DNA from: an uncultured Oscillospiraceae bacterium | GTDB taxonomy: Bacteria > Bacillota > Clostridia > Oscillospirales > Oscillospiraceae | DNA length: 56,994 nt | Direction: 5' to 3' | Assembly (NCBI GenBank): GCA_934636865.1 | Contig: CAKUBI010000008.1 | Coordinates: 1-56,994, forward strand | Shown here: one piece after another, positions 33,520 to 40,797 of the stretch | Numbering within the stretch: position 1 is the stretch's first letter | How the letters are laid out: each line of letters begins with the position of its first letter | The notes under the pieces: model-generated | What the model saw: the letters and a program-made list of their open reading frames with translations, nothing else | Database searches by the model: none | What the model was told of the DNA's origin: nothing | Made by a program: the position numbers and the translations under genes

Positions 33520-33535
33520 TGTTATACCTCATGTA

Positions 33536-33588
33536 AATACAAAAATCCCGTCTGTTCAAAGAATGTGACTTCTTGAAACAGACGGGAT
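33536..33588 (-). terminator. Attenuator terminator (segments 3 and 4) before the cysteine synthase
   Basis: On the minus strand ATCCCGTCTGTT (from 33588) pairs with AACAGACGGGAT (to 33545); further pairing extends the stem to about 19 bp with one mismatch and one G-U. TTTTTGTATTT follows. It lies between the Cys-codon leader ORF and the ATG of the (broken) cysteine synthase. Its 5' arm can instead pair with AAACAGACGG inside the leader ORF. Confidence 0.88.
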
Positions 33589-33607
33589 ATATGATTTCTG
33601 CAACTTA

Positions 33608-33709
33608 TCAGGCTGCTGCGTGCAGCACAATAAGCCTGCCGTCTGTTTGAAAAAGACAGCAGGAACAGCATGCGGTATTCACAATGATCTGCTTTCTATG
33701 CGTATTCAT
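33608..33709 (-). CDS. Cysteine-codon leader peptide of a transcription attenuator
   Basis: A 33-codon ORF, too short for usual gene calls, with GGAGG 5 bases before its ATG. Residues 13-20 read ACCSCCLF: four Cys codons in five (TGC TGT TCC TGC TGT). The Cys codons lie in an RNA segment (CCTGCTGTC) that can pair with GACGGCAGG just downstream (segments 1:2, 9 bp with one G-U). AAACAGACGG of segment 2 can alternatively pair with CCGTCTGTTT of segment 3, precluding the terminator 3:4. Ribosome stalling at Cys codons for lack of Cys-tRNA would free segment 2 and permit transcription of the cysteine synthase. A possible -10 (TATAGT, 33747-33742) lies upstream without a clear -35. Mechanism inferred from pairing. 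Confidence 0.85.
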   Translation of the reverse strand: MNTHRKQIIVNTACCSCCLFQTDGRLIVLHAAA

Positions 33710-33804
33710 TGGAACCTCCATTATTTTAATAACCAACTTATACTATAGGTAATGGTGCATTAGCATAATAAGAAGCGTTTGCCAATATGGGTTCAGAAAA
33801 TACA

Positions 33805-34971
33805 TTACTTCAATTTTTCCATTGCATAGCCTGCGTACAGGGCAGCACCAAGGGGCAACGTCGTCTCGTCAATGTCAAATCCGCCGTTGTGGTTGGATAT
33901 CAGCGTATTGGGTAGTTTTGGATTGCCGGTACCCAAATAAGCGTAAGCTCCGGGGACATGGAGCTGAAACTCAGCGAAGTTGTCTCCGCTGAGAGACAAC
34001 GCGCGGTCTGTGACCACTGCGGCGCCCAGATGCGCTGCCACTTCGGATGCCTCTGCGCAAACCTGGGGGTCGTTGATCAGCGGCGGCGTAAAATCCGTCC
34101 AGACGATCCTCGCCGAACCGCCGTAGACGGCAGCGGTATTCTGTGCCGCCTGATCCACCAATGCCCGCAGACGGTAACGCTGCTCCTGGGAAACCGTCCG
34201 TGTTGTCCCTTCCAGTACGGCAGACTCTGCCACGGCGTTGTGAGTCGTTCCGGCGGTGAGCTTTCCGACGCCGATGACCACAGGCTCCACCGGCGAGGTG
34301 CGGCGGGTCACAATGGCCTGAAGCCCTACTACCAACTGGCTGGCGATATACAGCGCATCCGACCCCAGGTCCGGTGTGGAAACATGAGCAGCCTTTCCTT
34401 TGATCTCAATGCGGAAGTGATCCACCGCGGCGTTATTCAGGCCCGGCTTCAGCCCGACCGTTCCGGCAGGCAGGTCGTATGCCGTATGCAGACCGAATAC
34501 CCGCTCTACGCCATCCAGTACGCCCGCCTCGATAAACGGCTTCGCACCCTGTCCGATCTCCTCGGCCGGTTGAAAAATCAGGCGAACTTCTCCCACGAAC
34601 TCTGCCCGATGCGCTGCCAGCAGCTTTGCCGCGGCCAGCAGGCAGGCCGTGTGGGCGTCGTGTCCGCAGGCGTGCATGACGCCGGGGACTGTGGAGCTAT
34701 ACTCCGTTTTGTGTGTTTCCTGGATCGGCAATGCGTCAATATCGGCCCGGAGCGCTACAATGCTGCCGACGCCTTTTTCGCTCTTGAGGGTCCCCAAAAC
34801 GCCGGTTTCCCCGATGCGGGTATGGGAAATGCCAAAACGGTCCAGTTCCTCTTCGATTCGACCGGCGGTGCGAAATTCATGCAGCCCCAATTCCGGATGC
34901 TGATGGAATTCCCGGCGCAGGGCGGTCAGATATTCCTGCTCTTTTAAGGCTTTCTGTTTGAGATCGATCAT
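33805..34971 (-). CDS. M20-family amidohydrolase
   Basis: A 388-residue M20D-type metallohydrolase (hippurate hydrolase / N-acyl-amino-acid amidohydrolase / N-acetyldiaminopimelate deacetylase group). Metal motifs: HACGHDAHTA near residue 100, FQPAEEIGQGA near 133, and a late HNGGFDID. The dimerisation domain (about 175-290) is complete. It cleaves an acyl group from an amino acid; the substrate is not predictable. It is followed on the minus strand by the Cys attenuator and preceded by an aminotransferase remnant, so it may once have been part of a sulfur or amino-acid salvage cluster. Confidence 0.93.
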   Translation of the reverse strand: MIDLKQKALKEQEYLTALRREFHQHPELGLHEFRTAGRIEEELDRFGISHTRIGETGVLGTLKSEKGVGSIVALRADIDALPIQETHKTEYSSTVPGVMHACGHDAHTACLLAAAKLLAAHRAEFVGEVRLIFQPAEEIGQGAKPFIEAGVLDGVERVFGLHTAYDLPAGTVGLKPGLNNAAVDHFRIEIKGKAAHVSTPDLGSDALYIASQLVVGLQAIVTRRTSPVEPVVIGVGKLTAGTTHNAVAESAVLEGTTRTVSQEQRYRLRALVDQAAQNTAAVYGGSARIVWTDFTPPLINDPQVCAEASEVAAHLGAAVVTDRALSLSGDNFAEFQLHVPGAYAYLGTGNPKLPNTLISNHNGGFDIDETTLPLGAALYAGYAMEKLK

Positions 34972-34983
34972 ACGCTTGTCCTT

Positions 34984-35190
34984 TCAATTCTTTTTATGGG
35001 AGAAAATTTTTGTACGCAGACTTTCCAAACGGTTCAGCGCCTCCAGAAGCGTCTCATCCTTCTTGGCAAAGTGGAAGCGGATGAGGTGATTGACCGGCTC
35101 ACGGAAGAAGCTGGAGCCGGACACGGCGCCCACGCCCATCAGCCGGGCCAGATCCTCACAGAAGGTCAGGTCGCTGTCGTAGCCTATAGT
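34984..35190 (-). pseudogene. C-terminal remnant of a PLP aminotransferase
   Basis: About 68 codons match the end of class I aminotransferases: YDSDLTFCEDLARLMGV, then GSSFF and HLIRFHFAKKDETLLEAL. The rest of the enzyme (some 320 residues) is missing and the reading frame upstream of about 35190 has no resemblance to the family. The normally conserved P before GSSFF is S. The truncation point is only about 260 bases from the distal att repeat of the integrated element. Confidence 0.85.
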
Positions 35191-35447
35191 ACGCTCCCTA
35201 CGGGTCGTTGTGGACAAAGTTGAAATTTCGGCACTTTGCCCCGCTCACTCCGCGGCATTGCCGGGATCGTTTGACCGATCAGCATATTTTGACCATTCTC
35301 ATTGTGTCCTCCAAAGTGCAGACCCTTTCCCTAAACGGGTATTTCGGGCGATTTTCAGAGAAAAACCGAGATTTGAAAAACACAAAAATGCAACTAATTC
35401 AATACAAAAAGAAAGGATTCCAAATATTTCTGCTTGAAATCCTAACT

Positions 35448-35475
35448 TCTGGAGGTGACACACAGATTTGAACTG
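35448..35475. repeat. Distal attachment repeat (att)
   Basis: 28 bp identical to 41939-41966 except for one base (A at 35462 against C at 41953). It reproduces the T-arm and acceptor end of tRNA-Cys including the CCA complement, the usual crossover target for tyrosine integrases. To its left (35411-35442) is a weak hairpin with a U tract on the minus strand, plausibly the original tRNA-Cys terminator. Confidence 0.9.
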
Positions 35476-36082
35476 CTCGGGCGTCTTTCCTGTGGTGTGC
35501 GGTCTTGCTCTCGCGCCTTGTTTTTCAAGGCTTTTGTGTTATTGCGTGGTATGCGCTGGCGGCGTCAGATCATCGGCGTTGGGGAAAAAGTAGGAGGAAA
35601 TTTTGCAGCCGCAAAAGCGCCTTTGCAGCTCGCCGCGTGGGGAAAAATTTTCCTGTGTGTGGGGGCCTGCGGTTTTCGCCGCGAGGGCGTCAAACTTTCC
35701 GAAGTGGGGGGAGGGTGCAAGGATACCGGCGCGCAGGAGCGCGCAGCCGTGCGCCCAAGGCTGGACGGTTTACGAGCGTCGCTCGCCATTTTTTCAGCTC
35801 TCTTTTTCGCTTGATTTTCGCAGCCTTTGCGCTCGCGTTGATCGCGGGCGGGAAACGCGACCCCGCGCGCCCGTGCGGTACCGCGCGCGTACCCCCTCGC
35901 CTTTTTCGCTCGTCGTCGGAAATGGCGGCGCTCTCGGTTTGACCGCCTTCTTTCTCTCCCCCCTCTGCCGGAGGGGGGGGCTTGCGCTCGCGCGGCTCTT
36001 GCCGTCATGATAGCCCGCCGCGGCCGATTGCGCAAGGTCTCCGCGCAAATTTCTCCACTGCCTGTTCTAAAGTTATATTCTA
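35476..36082. other. GC-rich non-coding end of the element
   Basis: About 600 bases without a gene. Open frames exist in several phases because of base composition, but none has a ribosome binding site or a protein-like sequence. It contains several hairpins: CCTTG-T5-CAAGG followed by CTTTT (35514-35534), GAGCGTCGCTC (35776-35786) and CCCCCTC-TGCC-GGAGGGGG (35958-35979). Lying directly downstream of the HUH Rep gene, it is a candidate location for the nick site or single-strand origin; no nick motif could be named. Confidence 0.55.
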
Positions 36083-36856
36083 CTACAAGTTGGGAAACAG
36101 GGCTTCAGAGTTCCTCTGTTGCTCTGGATTCAGCAGCCGAGATCGCGCGTAATCATAGCGGCGCGGCAATCGATACTTGATATAGCAATAGCTGCCAAAC
36201 TCACTTACACGCTCTTCTTTCTCCAGAATGTGGCAGCCGAGCGGCACGGTAAGCGATGCGTCGTTGTCAACGTACTCGCTGCGCACAATAGGTTTTTCGA
36301 GGTTGCGGCTTGCTGTCCACATCTGCGCCCCCACAGGCCGCTGCTCTACGCTCTCCTTGGTGATGTAGCGGGCAAGCTGCTCGTAGTCATACGTCCCGAT
36401 ATACTCGAAGTCTACAACGTCGCCATACGGCCACAAACTACGTACCGTCTCCATATCGTCACCGGCAGCGTTTATTACGATATGGTGATGCAGCCGCCCT
36501 CCACCGTGCTTGTCTTCGGTGGTGTATATGTACTTGAGTGTCTGACCTCGCGCCTTCCTGTGCTCCCGCAAGTGCTTAAGAAAGTTGCGTACGTTCTTGA
36601 TCGCACCGGCGCGCTTGGCTGGTAGATTCTCATCACGGTAAGTCAGCGTCACAAAGAGATCGCGCGGGCCGAAGTTCGCGGCCAGCAGCATTTCCAGCTT
36701 CACGCGCGCCGCCTTGTCGTTCATAGCCTTCTGTGCAGCGGTCGTCATGCGTGACTTGACTGCACGCACGCGCGGGCCGTCCTGCGGCTCCGGCGCGGTG
36801 TATATGATTGTTTTGACAAGCCGCCCCGCAATGATCGTCTTTTTTCGTTTCGCCAT
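36083..36856 (-). CDS. HUH-type rolling-circle replication initiator (Rep)
   Basis: A 257-residue endonuclease of the rolling-circle Rep superfamily. Motif 1 is FVTLTYRDENLP (about 69-80), motif 2 the HUH metal site RLHHHIVIN (about 121-129) and motif 3 the tyrosine helix YDYEQLARYITKE (about 155-167). It nicks its origin and stays bound to the 5' end, driving replication or possibly conjugal mobilisation of the excised circle. The start is ATG 36856 with AAAGGGG upstream, not the TTG at 36871. It is the last gene of the minus-strand element operon. No helicase domain is present. Confidence 0.88.
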   Translation of the reverse strand: MAKRKKTIIAGRLVKTIIYTAPEPQDGPRVRAVKSRMTTAAQKAMNDKAARVKLEMLLAANFGPRDLFVTLTYRDENLPAKRAGAIKNVRNFLKHLREHRKARGQTLKYIYTTEDKHGGGRLHHHIVINAAGDDMETVRSLWPYGDVVDFEYIGTYDYEQLARYITKESVEQRPVGAQMWTASRNLEKPIVRSEYVDNDASLTVPLGCHILEKEERVSEFGSYCYIKYRLPRRYDYARSRLLNPEQQRNSEALFPNL

Positions 36857-36888
36857 ATATGCCCCTTTCAATGGAGATGGGAACGCCT

Positions 36889-36916
36889 CCGGCTGTTCGC
36901 CGGAGGCTTTTTCTAT
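36889..36916 (+). terminator. Plus-direction hairpin between rep and the upstream gene
   Basis: GCCTCCGG-CTGTTCG-CCGGAGGC is followed by T5 on the plus strand. No plus-strand gene precedes it. On the minus strand it lies in the leader of rep, where it could modulate read-through from the operon or block antisense transcripts. Confidence 0.6.
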
Positions 36917-36928
36917 GCTGTTAAATCA

Positions 36929-37447
36929 TCAATTTTCAATGCCGAACTCAGGCATTGCCACGGATGGAATACAAAAATCCTGCATCATGTCCGGCCCTCC
37001 TTCGGCGCCTTTGTGGGATGCTATTAAGTACGCTTGTGCAAGCACAGAGGGCGAGAACGACCACCCAAGGGCATCTGAGATCATCCGTGCATTTTCGCCA
37101 TTGACCGCCTGCGGGCTGTCCATGCCGCCGACGAAGAATCCCCACGGTTCGCCTGCTGGCAGCTTGCGGCGGAACGCCGCGACTTTACGCGGGTCAAACG
37201 GCTTGTGACTGCCATAGGTCAAAATAGCATCCTCATAGGCGAAAACCGTGCGGTTGCGTTGCCATACGAAGCGCAAGAGCTTTTCCATGCATGAGCTGAC
37301 GAGGACTGCGCCCTTTTCTGGCAGCTCGCTGGCCTCTGGTTCGCTCTTGGCTTTCTCATGTTTCTTAAGATGCGAGAGCAAGGCCTGCCGCTCCTTGTCG
37401 GTCATCTTCTCAACATATGCCATGATCTGTTCCGTGCGGCTGCTCAT
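36929..37447 (-). CDS. Element-encoded hypothetical protein (172 aa)
   Basis: A soluble 172-residue protein not recognised. The N-terminal 45 residues are charged and helical (MTDKERQALLSHLKKHEKAK); the rest is mixed with a conserved-looking GEPWGFFVGGMDSPQAVNG segment. The start at 37447 is fixed by the ATGA overlap with the upstream gene. It sits directly before rep, a position that often holds accessory replication or copy-control proteins, but no function can be assigned. Confidence 0.75.
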   Translation of the reverse strand: MSSRTEQIMAYVEKMTDKERQALLSHLKKHEKAKSEPEASELPEKGAVLVSSCMEKLLRFVWQRNRTVFAYEDAILTYGSHKPFDPRKVAAFRRKLPAGEPWGFFVGGMDSPQAVNGENARMISDALGWSFSPSVLAQAYLIASHKGAEGGPDMMQDFCIPSVAMPEFGIEN

Positions 37448-37722
37448 GCTGCGGTGCTCTCTTTCTCGGCGGCACATAGTGCCTGATATGCTACGTCGCC
37501 AAAGTCTGTGATCTCGTTCAGCAGCTTGCTGGCTGCACGCATCAAGTTTTCAAGTCTGTGTACGTCGCCTTCGTAAAAGTCGGCATAGCGGCCCATCATC
37601 TCGCGCTTGATCGGGCTCAGCACCATTTCCGCGCGCATACAGTCCAGCAGCGTTTGCAGCGTCTCAGCGTTGGCGATGATCTCATCGACGGCGGACGACG
37701 CACTGGTCTTCTTTTCAATCAT
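37444..37722 (-). CDS. Element-encoded hypothetical protein (92 aa)
   Basis: A 92-residue, mainly helical protein (IIANAETLQTLLDCMRAEMV, later RLENLMRAASKLLNEI). It resembles small coiled-coil proteins of phage and element regulatory operons. Both ends overlap neighbours by 4 bases (ATGA), showing tight translational coupling in the operon. Function unknown. Confidence 0.78.
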   Translation of the reverse strand: MIEKKTSASSAVDEIIANAETLQTLLDCMRAEMVLSPIKREMMGRYADFYEGDVHRLENLMRAASKLLNEITDFGDVAYQALCAAEKESTAA

Positions 37723-37904
37723 GCCCCTACGCCTCCCTTCGCCTGCTGCGCGACCCACTCGCGCAGCCCTTCGGCTGAAATCACCGTGCGGTTACCGCAC
37801 TTGAAGGCAGGAAACGACGGGGTACGGGACAGTTCATACACGCGCGAGGGGCAAAGACCCAGCAGCTCCGCCGCCTCCGGCACTGATAAAGCGAGCTTTT
37901 CCAT
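37719..37904 (-). CDS. Excisionase-like HTH_17 DNA-binding protein
   Basis: A 61-residue winged-helix protein of the MerR-like/excisionase class: LSVPEAAELLGLCPSRVYEL (about 6-25), then an RTVISAEGLREWVAQ wing. Proteins of this type act as recombination directionality factors or as regulators. Being in the rep operon and transcribed away from int, it could serve as Xis or as a replication control protein. Confidence 0.85.
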   Translation of the reverse strand: MEKLALSVPEAAELLGLCPSRVYELSRTPSFPAFKCGNRTVISAEGLREWVAQQAKGGVGA

Positions 37905-38044
37905 TATTCGCGAGCCTCCTTTGCTTTCTGCGCAAGTTTCTCTGCCAGGCGATATGTTTTTTCCTGCATTTCAGGCGACAGACTATTAAATATATCTGCC
38001 ACGAATGCGAGATCATAGCCATTTTTGTTTATTGCAATTGTCAT
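37904..38044 (-). CDS. Small element protein (46 aa)
   Basis: A 46-residue helical protein (about YDLAFVADIFNSLSPEMQEK, rest Lys/Ala-rich). Its TAA overlaps the ATG of the next gene (TAATG). The start at 38044 is the only good ATG in the frame; the long upstream extension of this frame is antisense to other material and is not used. Function unknown. Confidence 0.65.
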   Translation of the reverse strand: MTIAINKNGYDLAFVADIFNSLSPEMQEKTYRLAEKLAQKAKEARE

Positions 38045-38204
38045 TGGGGAGTTCCTCCATTCTTTCATACGCGGCGGCCATCTCGCGTTGTCTACGCAGA
38101 CAGGCCGCCTGTTCTTCTTCCGGCGCGCCGTTGAGTAGGCTTGCCGTGTAATCCCGCCGAGACTTTCGCAGCGTTTCAGCGGTGCAGGGACTATATTCTT
38201 GCAA
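38013..38204 (-). CDS. Small element protein with TTG start (63 aa)
   Basis: A 63-residue charged protein (TLRKSRRDYTASLLNGAPEE, later REMAAAYERMEEL). The TTG at 38204 is chosen because AGGAGG lies 7-8 bases upstream and no other start fits; it would be missed by ATG-only calling. It overlaps the next gene by 32 bases. Function unknown. Confidence 0.62.
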   Translation of the reverse strand: MQEYSPCTAETLRKSRRDYTASLLNGAPEEEQAACLRRQREMAAAYERMEELPNDNCNKQKWL

Positions 38205-38249
38205 CAGGCCACCTCCTTTTTGCGGTGCCCAAATCGGACACCGGCTGCA

Positions 38250-38444
38250 TCACTGCTGCACGAGATCAGCGACGGCGACACCCAGGCCTGCCGCGAGCTT
38301 TCCTGCGGTCTTCGGCTCACATGTTCCGCGACGCGTGATCGTGCTGACGTTTGCACGAGAGATGCCACAGCGAGCAGCGAACTCCGTTTTGCTCATACCG
38401 CGTTCGGCGAGAAGCTGCTCGATCTTCTGCGTGTTTACAACCAT
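38250..38444 (-). CDS. Small XRE-type HTH protein (Cro-like)
   Basis: A 64-residue protein that is almost only a helix-turn-helix (MSKTEFAARCGISRANVSTI, about 19-38). It is the first gene of the leftward element operon (rep side), divergent from the 167-residue XRE repressor, and thus in the position of a Cro or second regulator. AAGGAGG precedes the ATG by 8 bases. Confidence 0.88.
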   Translation of the reverse strand: MVVNTQKIEQLLAERGMSKTEFAARCGISRANVSTITRRGTCEPKTAGKLAAGLGVAVADLVQQ

Positions 38445-38464
38445 AAAGCGACCTCCTTTTTACC

Positions 38465-38551
38465 TATTATTGTGGTTTCTGTACTTACAGTATAACCATA
38501 ATAATGGTTTTGTCAAGAACTTTTTTAAAAAGTATTGCCATTTTTGTGGTT
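38465..38551. promoter_or_regulatory. Shared operators between the divergent element regulators
   Basis: Three related sites centre on GTGGTT/AACCAY half-sites: a right half at 38471-38478, a full palindrome AACCATAATAATGGTT (38494-38509), and CCATTTTTGTGGTT (38538-38551). The middle one lies inside the leftward promoter, the last near the rightward start region. This layout is like lambda OR, with two regulators competing for sites that choose between the leftward operon and the repressor. Confidence 0.65.
38489..38516 (-). promoter_or_regulatory. Leftward promoter of the element operon
   Basis: On the minus strand TTGACA (38516-38511), a 16-bp spacer containing the palindromic operator, then TATACT (38494-38489), 45 bases before the small HTH gene. 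Confidence 0.85.
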
Positions 38552-38583
38552 ATATGGTAAGCTCTGCAAAAAGGAGAGATGTT

Positions 38584-39087
38584 ATGAATATTGGTGAGGC
38601 AATTCGCGCCAAGAGGAAAGAAAGAGGAATGACGCAAATAGAGTTAGCCCAAGCAGCGAACATCGCAGTTAACAGCCTGCGATTATACGAAAGTGGAAAG
38701 AGGGAACCTAAACAGTCTGTTTTCATTGATATTGCACACGCCCTCGGAACAAATGCAGTTGAATTGATGGGGTATTCCTCGAATACAGCAAAGCAAATAC
38801 CAGAAGAAGATATTTGTGATATGCATGGGCTATTGTCAGATAAGATTGATATTATTTTAGTTGCATTTGAGATGAGAGACAAATGCAATATTTCTATTGA
38901 AAGTGCAGAGAAGGCAGTGGAAATATGTCTTTCCCATTTTTCAGCCCTCTTTAGAACGAAAGAAGAACAAAAGATGAAACCATTTTTAGACGAGTTGAAT
39001 ATGCAGGGTAAGCAGGTTGCTATTGAAAGGATTAAAGAACTTGCGGAAATTCCCCGCTATCAGATACAACCCATGCAGGATGATTAA
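38584..39087 (+). CDS. XRE-family repressor of the element
   Basis: A 167-residue protein with an N-terminal HTH (about 4-58, GMTQIELAQAANIAVNSLRLYE) and a C-terminal helical domain (about 75-167) without a peptidase or metal site. The local base composition is clearly more AT-rich than neighbouring genes, suggesting a different origin. GGAGA lies 7 bases before the ATG. It is divergent from the small HTH gene and is probably the maintenance repressor of the element. Confidence 0.9.
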   Translation: MNIGEAIRAKRKERGMTQIELAQAANIAVNSLRLYESGKREPKQSVFIDIAHALGTNAVELMGYSSNTAKQIPEEDICDMHGLLSDKIDIILVAFEMRDKCNISIESAEKAVEICLSHFSALFRTKEEQKMKPFLDELNMQGKQVAIERIKELAEIPRYQIQPMQDD

Positions 39088-39093
39088 ATAAAA

Positions 39094-39130
39094 AGCGCCC
39101 GCCGAGGTACTGCGAATACCTCGGCGGGCT
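39094..39130. terminator. Terminator hairpin after the element repressor
   Basis: GCCCGCCGAGGTA pairs with TACCTCGGCGGGC around a short loop. The T tract (TTTTTA) is on the minus strand only, but the stem is strong enough to stop or stabilise the plus-strand transcript. Confidence 0.65.
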
Positions 39131-39132
39131 GA

Positions 39133-39153
39133 TGCAAAGTTCCCAATGACAAA
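39133..39153 (+). repeat. Direct repeat, copy 1 (possible integrase arm site)
   Basis: TGCAA-AGT-TCCCAATGACAAA. The 13-base core TCCCAATGACAAA is identical to 41696-41708, and the TGCAA is also conserved at the same spacing. This copy is 59 bases before the int ATG. Confidence 0.6.
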
Positions 39154-39211
39154 TAAGGCTCTCTACGTGTTTATTATAGCACGCGGAGCTGAAAAAAGAA
39201 AGAGGTTTTTT

Positions 39212-40412
39212 ATGGCGAAGCGTGCAAACGGCACCGGCACGGTGCGCAGAGTTACCCGCGTGATCGGCGGGAAGAAGTACGAATACTGGGAAGCCCGCTA
39301 TACGGATGGAGTGGATCTCGGCACAGGAAAACAGCGGCGGCGCTCTATCTCCGGCAAAACTCAGAAGGAGGTCATGCAGAAGCTCAAGGCCGCGACTGCC
39401 GCCATCGACAACGGCACCTATATCCAGCCGAACAAGCAGACGCTCGGTCAATGGCTCGATATCTGGGAAAAGACCTATCTCGGCGGCGTCAAGCCCCGCA
39501 CGCGGGAGATATACGCGGATAATATCCGGCTGCACATCAAGCCCGCGCTTGGCGCTGTGCGCCTTGAGACGCTGAACACGCACGAGATCCAGCAATTCTA
39601 TAACGCCCTCGGCGAGCCGAGCAAGACGCGCAGTAAGGGACTTTCCCCCAAGACGATCAAGGACATTCACGGTGTACTGCACAAGGCGCTACGACAAGCC
39701 GTCGAGATCGGCTATCTGCGATTCAATCCCGCCGACGCCTGCAAGCTACCGCGCGTAGAGCGCAAGGAGCTTGCACCGTTGGATGATGCGCAAATTACCG
39801 CCTTTTTGCAGGAGATCCACGGTGCACGCTTTGAAACATTGCTGACGGTGACGCTTTTTACCGGTATGCGCGAGGGTGAAGTGCTCGGCCTGACGTGGGA
39901 CAGCGTGGACTTCAAGTCCGGTACCATCACGATCAACAAGCAGGCGCTCCTTCACGAGCGCGACACGGGCGGCGGCTTCCGGCTCGGCAGTACGAAGAAC
40001 GGTAAGAGCCGCACCATCGCGCCCGCCTCGGCGGTCATGGCGCTCCTGAAGCAGCACAAGACCGCGCAGGCCCAGCAGCGCCTAAAGGTGGGTAGAATGT
40101 GGGAGAATACCGCCCTCGTCTTTACCGACGAGATCGGACGAGATCGGACGCCCGCTGACAAAAGCCACCGTATACCGCGCTTTCAAGCAGGCGGCGGCAG
40201 CAATCGGGCGGCCTGACGCCCGCTTTCACGATCTCCGGCACTCCTACGCCGTCGCTGCCATCCGCTCCGGCGATGATATCAAGACGGTGCAGGGCAATTT
40301 GGGCCATGCCACAGCAGCCTTTACGCTTGATGTATACGGCCATGTCACCGAGCAGATGAAGCAGGAGAGCGCCGCACGTATGGACGCTTATATCAAGACT
40401 GTTTCTAAATAA
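39212..40412 (+). pseudogene. Tyrosine integrase interrupted by a 10-bp tandem duplication
   Basis: Reads as a Tn916-type integrase: an N-terminal AP2-like arm-binding domain (about 1-55), a core-binding SAM-like domain (about 65-165), and a catalytic domain from about 175. The first catalytic Arg (TGMREGEVLGL) is in frame. At 40130-40149 the unit GAGATCGGAC occurs twice in tandem and shifts the frame; translation then stops at 40216. Removing one copy restores a 396-residue protein including RFHDLRHSYA, LGHATAAFT and the nucleophile tyrosine in LDVYGHV, ending at 40412. Apart from that duplication nothing is degenerate, so the lesion is recent or reversible by slippage. A gene start at 39212 (RBS AAAGAGG) fits homologues; longer upstream starts do not. 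Confidence 0.92.
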
Positions 40413-40460
40413 AGCAGCGCCCAGACGGTGTCCGATTCGGACATCCTCTGGGCGTTGCTA
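40413..40460 (+). terminator. Hairpin after the integrase
   Basis: AGCAGCGCCCAGA pairs with TCTGGGCGTTGCT, with a nested TGTCCGA/TCGGACA hairpin inside. There is no T tract, so it may act as an RNA 3' stabiliser or a factor-dependent stop. Confidence 0.65.
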
Positions 40461-40479
40461 TGCGAAGCCGAAAAGCGGC

Positions 40480-40508
40480 TTGCTTTTTGTCAGCTTCCGT
40501 GTTATCCT
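40480..40508 (+). promoter_or_regulatory. Promoter of the small toxin-like gene
   Basis: TTGCTT (40480-40485), a 17-bp spacer, then TATCCT (40503-40508), giving a leader of about 55 bases. Confidence 0.65.
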
Positions 40509-40567
40509 GTCGGTGGCGCTGCACGAACGGCAGGCGGTTAGCACTTCCCTGAAGGGAGGTGATGTCT

Positions 40568-40654
40568 ATGGTTACTTACGGTGAGCTTTTTGCTTACACG
40601 ATGGTATTGATAGGCGTTGCAACTCTGGTTTTCCAGATTTGCAAAAGAAAATGA
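40568..40654 (+). CDS. 28-residue hydrophobic peptide, holin-like type I toxin candidate
   Basis: A tiny gene missed by length cut-offs. GGGAGGTGA lies 5 bases before the ATG. The product has one membrane segment (ELFAYTMVLIGVATLVFQI, residues 6-24) and a basic end CKRKstop. This is the plan of the putative holin-like/TxpA-type toxins of Firmicutes. A consensus promoter on the opposite strand (40765-40738) would drive an RNA through its 3' end, as in txpA/ratA. I infer a type I toxin-antitoxin unit that stabilises the element. Toxicity is not shown. Confidence 0.8.
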   Translation: MVTYGELFAYTMVLIGVATLVFQICKRK

Positions 40655-40732
40655 CCGCCCCCGGCCAAGGTAAGCGGTCAAAATCTTTGACTAATTCCTG
40701 AGGCTAACCGCTTGTCGCAGCGCCTCTTTCTA
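40643..40732 (-). ncRNA. Predicted antisense RNA (RatA-like antitoxin)
   Basis: About 90 bases on the minus strand from the start expected 6-7 bases after the -10 at 40738 to a terminator hairpin TGACCGC...GCGGTCA (40680-40674 with 40657-40651) followed by TTTTCTTTT. It overlaps the toxin stop codon and 3' UTR. The toxin transcript's own probable terminator (GAGGC/GCCTC, 40700-40726, then TTT) lies within the overlap. Confidence 0.7.
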
Positions 40733-40737
40733 TGCTC

Positions 40738-40765
40738 ATTATAGCAGGTCACACCGCCTTGTCAA
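40738..40765 (-). promoter_or_regulatory. Antisense RNA promoter
   Basis: On the minus strand TTGACA (40765-40760), a 16-bp spacer, then TATAAT (40743-40738). Both boxes are perfect consensus, much stronger than the toxin promoter, as expected for an antitoxin RNA. Confidence 0.85.
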
Positions 40766-40797
40766 GTCTCGGTTTACACCGAGGCTTTTCTCTGCTC

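Noticed and set aside
33520..33750. T-box or SAM riboswitch in front of the cysteine synthase remnant
   Set aside because: I looked for the T-box AGGGTGG-type element and for SAM-box blocks on the minus strand and found neither; the Cys-codon leader explains the region better.
35505..36048. Several overlapping ORFs of 84-156 codons on both strands
   Set aside because: All are Arg/Pro/Ala-rich composition artefacts in a GC-rich non-coding end, without RBS or conserved pattern.
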